This document shows positions 4,578 to 6,190 of a stretch of 6,190 nt of DNA, one piece after another. The notes beneath the pieces were generated by a model. The model ran no database searches, was not told where the DNA came from, and was given only the letters and a program-made list of their open reading frames with translations. The first letter of the stretch is position 1, and every line of letters starts with the position of its first letter. This DNA comes from Deltaproteobacteria bacterium (GTDB lineage: Bacteria; Desulfobacterota; Desulfobacteria; Desulfobacterales; JAFDDL01): positions 1 through 6,190 of the forward strand of contig JAFDDL010000310.1 in assembly GCA_019310865.1 (NCBI GenBank), in the 5' to 3' direction. A program made the position numbers and the translations under genes.

Positions 4578-5825
4578 TCAGGCACCGGATGGTGTCTTCG
4601 ATTCCAGGGTCGGCGCGGTCATTACATGCCGTCTGCTACGCTCACCCGTTTCCTTTATGGGGATAACAAACGCCGATGAAAAAACGATGGCAGCGCCCAT
4701 GAAGAGGAAACCTGTCAGGTAGTTTCCGGTAACATCGACCAGCATTCCGCAGACGAGTGGTCCGATGAATCCGCCGACACTCTGGAGCATAAATATGAAT
4801 CCGGTTGCAGTGGCGGCCAGTTCCGGACCGATGTCCTCCATTTCCACCGGCATGACAAACAGGATCGGCATAACCGCGCCGGCGCAAGCACCATTAATCA
4901 GCAATAAAACGACAAGGGGGATACCGGAGAGAGCCGAAAAGGTAAATACACACAGCCCGGAAGCGACAGTACCCCAAATCAGTAACGACTTTCTCATCCC
5001 AAGCTTGTCTGAAATTAAGCCGCCGAGAATGTTGAAAACAACAGATGTGGCGATACCAATGGATGCAAGTTCTCCTGCCCGCTCAAATCCTCTTTCCTGA
5101 AAGCTGATCGGGAGAAAGGTCATCAATGACATGGAGCCAAGCGAGCCGACACCCAGAAAGAGGGCCAGCAGCCAAACCCCCTTCACTTTGGAAACGCGCT
5201 TCAGAATTTCCAACGGGCTCTGGGTCTTTTCTTCAACGGATCCCGCCACGAATGGATCCTTGTAACAGAGCACCCAGATGATCCCGATTAAAAGGTAGCA
5301 GCCGCCTGCCACCCGTACGACCCCCCGCCATCCGCCGAGCATCGGCGATAACAAGCTGACCGAAATTGCCGTACCCACAGCCATACCAAGCATCAAGCCG
5401 GCCAGGCACAGGCCATTGGTAAAGGCCAGTTGATCCGGGGGAAACAATATACCCAGCACCTTGGGGATATTGGCCGCCACGATATACATCCCGGCACCCA
5501 GAAAGAACCCGCAGACAATCAAACCCATCGGGGTCCCCACATAGGCCCGAAGCGCGCCCGCTGTAGCCGCTATCAGGATGCCAACCGCGGTTGCCCACCG
5601 GCAACCGATTTTGTCGCTGGTTATCCCACCGATCGGTGCAAAGAGGATTGCCGACAGAAAAAAGCCGCCCATGACGGTGCCCATCTGGGCTTTTGTCAAC
5701 GGGATCTGGTTGGAGATCTCCAGGAAAAGAGGCGGGAGACACCCAAGGGAGATGCCACCCGTGAAATTGGCTAAAAAGAGTATGGCTGCAATAAGCCATC
5801 TTGCTGAAGAAATCGGTTCACCCAT
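4578..5825 (-). CDS. Major facilitator superfamily (MFS) transporter
   Basis: A 415-residue inner-membrane protein with about 12 hydrophobic segments in two six-helix halves. The cytoplasmic loop 2-3 motif of MFS is present in both halves: G-ITS-DK-IGCR (residues 67-76) and G-LIS-DK-LGMR (269-278). A charged central loop (about 188-217, including VEEKTQSPLEILKRVSKVKG) separates the halves, and the tail (391-415) is hydrophilic. The overall look is of the CynX/NarK-like or organic-anion MFS porters, but I cannot name a substrate. ATG 5825 is preferred because GGGAGGA lies just upstream (5833-5839); an in-frame ATG at 5855 would add ten residues, most of them encoded by the ribosome binding region. 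It is on the same strand as the serine hydrolase ending at 5928, with 102 bp between that contain a type B palindrome; co-transcription is possible. The gene looks intact. Its 3' end is close to the broken DUF4143 gene. Confidence 0.9.
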   Translation of the reverse strand: MGEPISSARWLIAAILFLANFTGGISLGCLPPLFLEISNQIPLTKAQMGTVMGGFFLSAILFAPIGGITSDKIGCRWATAVGILIAATAGALRAYVGTPMGLIVCGFFLGAGMYIVAANIPKVLGILFPPDQLAFTNGLCLAGLMLGMAVGTAISVSLLSPMLGGWRGVVRVAGGCYLLIGIIWVLCYKDPFVAGSVEEKTQSPLEILKRVSKVKGVWLLALFLGVGSLGSMSLMTFLPISFQERGFERAGELASIGIATSVVFNILGGLISDKLGMRKSLLIWGTVASGLCVFTFSALSGIPLVVLLLINGACAGAVMPILFVMPVEMEDIGPELAATATGFIFMLQSVGGFIGPLVCGMLVDVTGNYLTGFLFMGAAIVFSSAFVIPIKETGERSRRHVMTAPTLESKTPSGA

Positions 5826-5859
5826 AAAGTTCCTCCCTTTCCGTTGCCTAATCATTTAA

Positions 5860-5918
5860 GGGACATTGTTGACAAATTGTACAAACTCGGAGTTTGTACA
5901 ATTTGTCAACAATGTCCC
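5860..5918. repeat. Type B palindromic repeat, intact
   Basis: A 59-bp palindrome with two perfect 29-base arms (5860-5888 and 5890-5918) around a single G. The ends read GGGACATTGTT, the centre AAACTCGGAGTTT. TTGACAAAT and TTGTACAAA form two similar units per arm. As RNA it would fold into a long stem upstream of the transporter and downstream of the hydrolase. There is a T-run on the plus-strand side (5921-5925) but not on the minus-strand side, so it is not a standard terminator for the hydrolase. Both strands contain TTGACA, which could serve as a -35 box, but no well-placed -10 was found. Confidence 0.9.
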
Positions 5919-5927
5919 CCTTTTTGT

Positions 5928-6190
5928 TTAAATACAGTCGTAGGTGGCATCGATCAGCGCACGCGCCCGATCGCCCAGGGCCAGTGCCGGCCACCAGCTG
6001 TTGAGGCTGTAGCCAACGCTCAGGCGGTTCTCGCGGTCGGCCATGGCAAAGCTGCCACCGGCGCCCGCGGTGCCAAAGGCCTTGGGATTGGGGCCGATGT
6101 AGAAAAATGAGTTGTTCACCAGCCGCCCAAGCGCGGTTCGCATAGGCGTGCCCCACACGGCGCAGGGCTCATCCCATTGCACTTCGGTCA
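5928..6190 (-). CDS. Serine hydrolase, CubicO/class C beta-lactamase-like (C-terminal part)
   Basis: The minus frame is open from the window edge to TAA 5928-5930 (about 86 residues). It contains NSFFYIGPNPKAFGTAGAGG, then FAMADRENRLSVGYSLN, and closes with WWPALALGDRARALIDATYD. This is the C-terminal end of the beta-lactamase/esterase family (CubicO, EstB-like): the FGTAGAGGS loop occupies the position of the KTG/HxG motif that lines the active site, followed by the last core strand and the terminal helix. The SxxK nucleophile and the YxN motif would lie beyond the window, so activity cannot be judged. Typical full length is about 380-430 residues. Downstream are a type B palindrome and the transporter on the same strand. 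A decayed duplicate of its 3' end lies at 2913-3026. Confidence 0.85.
   Translation of the reverse strand, partial: TEVQWDEPCAVWGTPMRTALGRLVNNSFFYIGPNPKAFGTAGAGGSFAMADRENRLSVGYSLNSWWPALALGDRARALIDATYDCI

Noticed and set aside
5826..5855. Upstream ATG for the MFS transporter
   Set aside because: The ten extra residues are coded by the purine-rich ribosome binding region; ATG 5825 has a strong, well-placed GGGAGGA.
5860..5925. Palindrome plus T-run as an intrinsic terminator
   Set aside because: The T-run is on the plus-strand side, but the adjacent genes are on the minus strand, where no U-tract would follow the hairpin. The 29-bp symmetric arms fit a repeat element better.

Overview
The window looks like an accessory, repeat-rich stretch of a moderately GC-rich Gram-negative chromosome. 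The gene families (a DmpA-type P1 peptidase, a short 3-hydroxyacyl-CoA dehydrogenase, a CubicO-type serine hydrolase, a VapC toxin pair, an AAA/DUF4143 ATPase remnant) together with several long palindromic repeats suggest an anaerobic, fatty- or aromatic-acid-degrading deltaproteobacterium (Desulfobacterota, e.g. Desulfobacterales). That assignment is inference: there is no rRNA or other marker gene.

Layout. 1-304: right half of a palindromic repeat (type A), a 53-residue N-terminal stump of a histone-deacetylase-like hydrolase, then a REP-like hairpin. 305-1437 (minus): a full-length P1-family peptidase broken by one missing base near 974. 1441-1662: no recognised gene. 1663-1815 (minus): a fragment of a HTH antitoxin/regulator (COG4190/TumA-like). 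1819-1840 and 3132-3153: an exact 22-bp direct repeat that brackets a 1.3-kb block. That block holds an intact 3-hydroxyacyl-CoA dehydrogenase (1838-2737, minus), a compound repeat in which a type A palindrome sits inside a split type B palindrome (2753-2902), and the decayed C-terminal tail of a serine hydrolase (2913-3026, minus). 3184-3851: an AT-rich toxin-antitoxin operon with a clear promoter, an operator-like inverted repeat, a Phd/YefM-like antitoxin and a PIN (VapC) toxin. 3910-4190 (minus) and 4193-4516 (plus): fragments of a second VapC and of a DUF4143 ATPase, joined head to head. 4578-5825 (minus): an intact MFS transporter. 5860-5918: an intact 59-bp type B palindrome. 5928-6190 (minus): the C-terminal end of a serine hydrolase that continues beyond the window.

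How it fits together. Only four genes look intact: the dehydrogenase, the antitoxin, the toxin and the transporter. The hydrolase at the right edge appears intact as far as it can be seen. The hydrolase, transporter and dehydrogenase are all on the minus strand and could form a small catabolic group, but no substrate can be read from the sequence. The rest is a gene graveyard, with at least five broken genes within about 4.5 kb, organised by palindromic repeats and short direct repeats. The most interesting signal is the repeat system. Two palindrome families differ in arm sequence but share one plan (GGGGAC-R-TT ends, two short arm units, a CTCG-GAG-type apex). One is inserted in the other, and the same arrangement of gene start, type B palindrome and hydrolase tail occurs twice. 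I found no convincing new defence or metabolic system.
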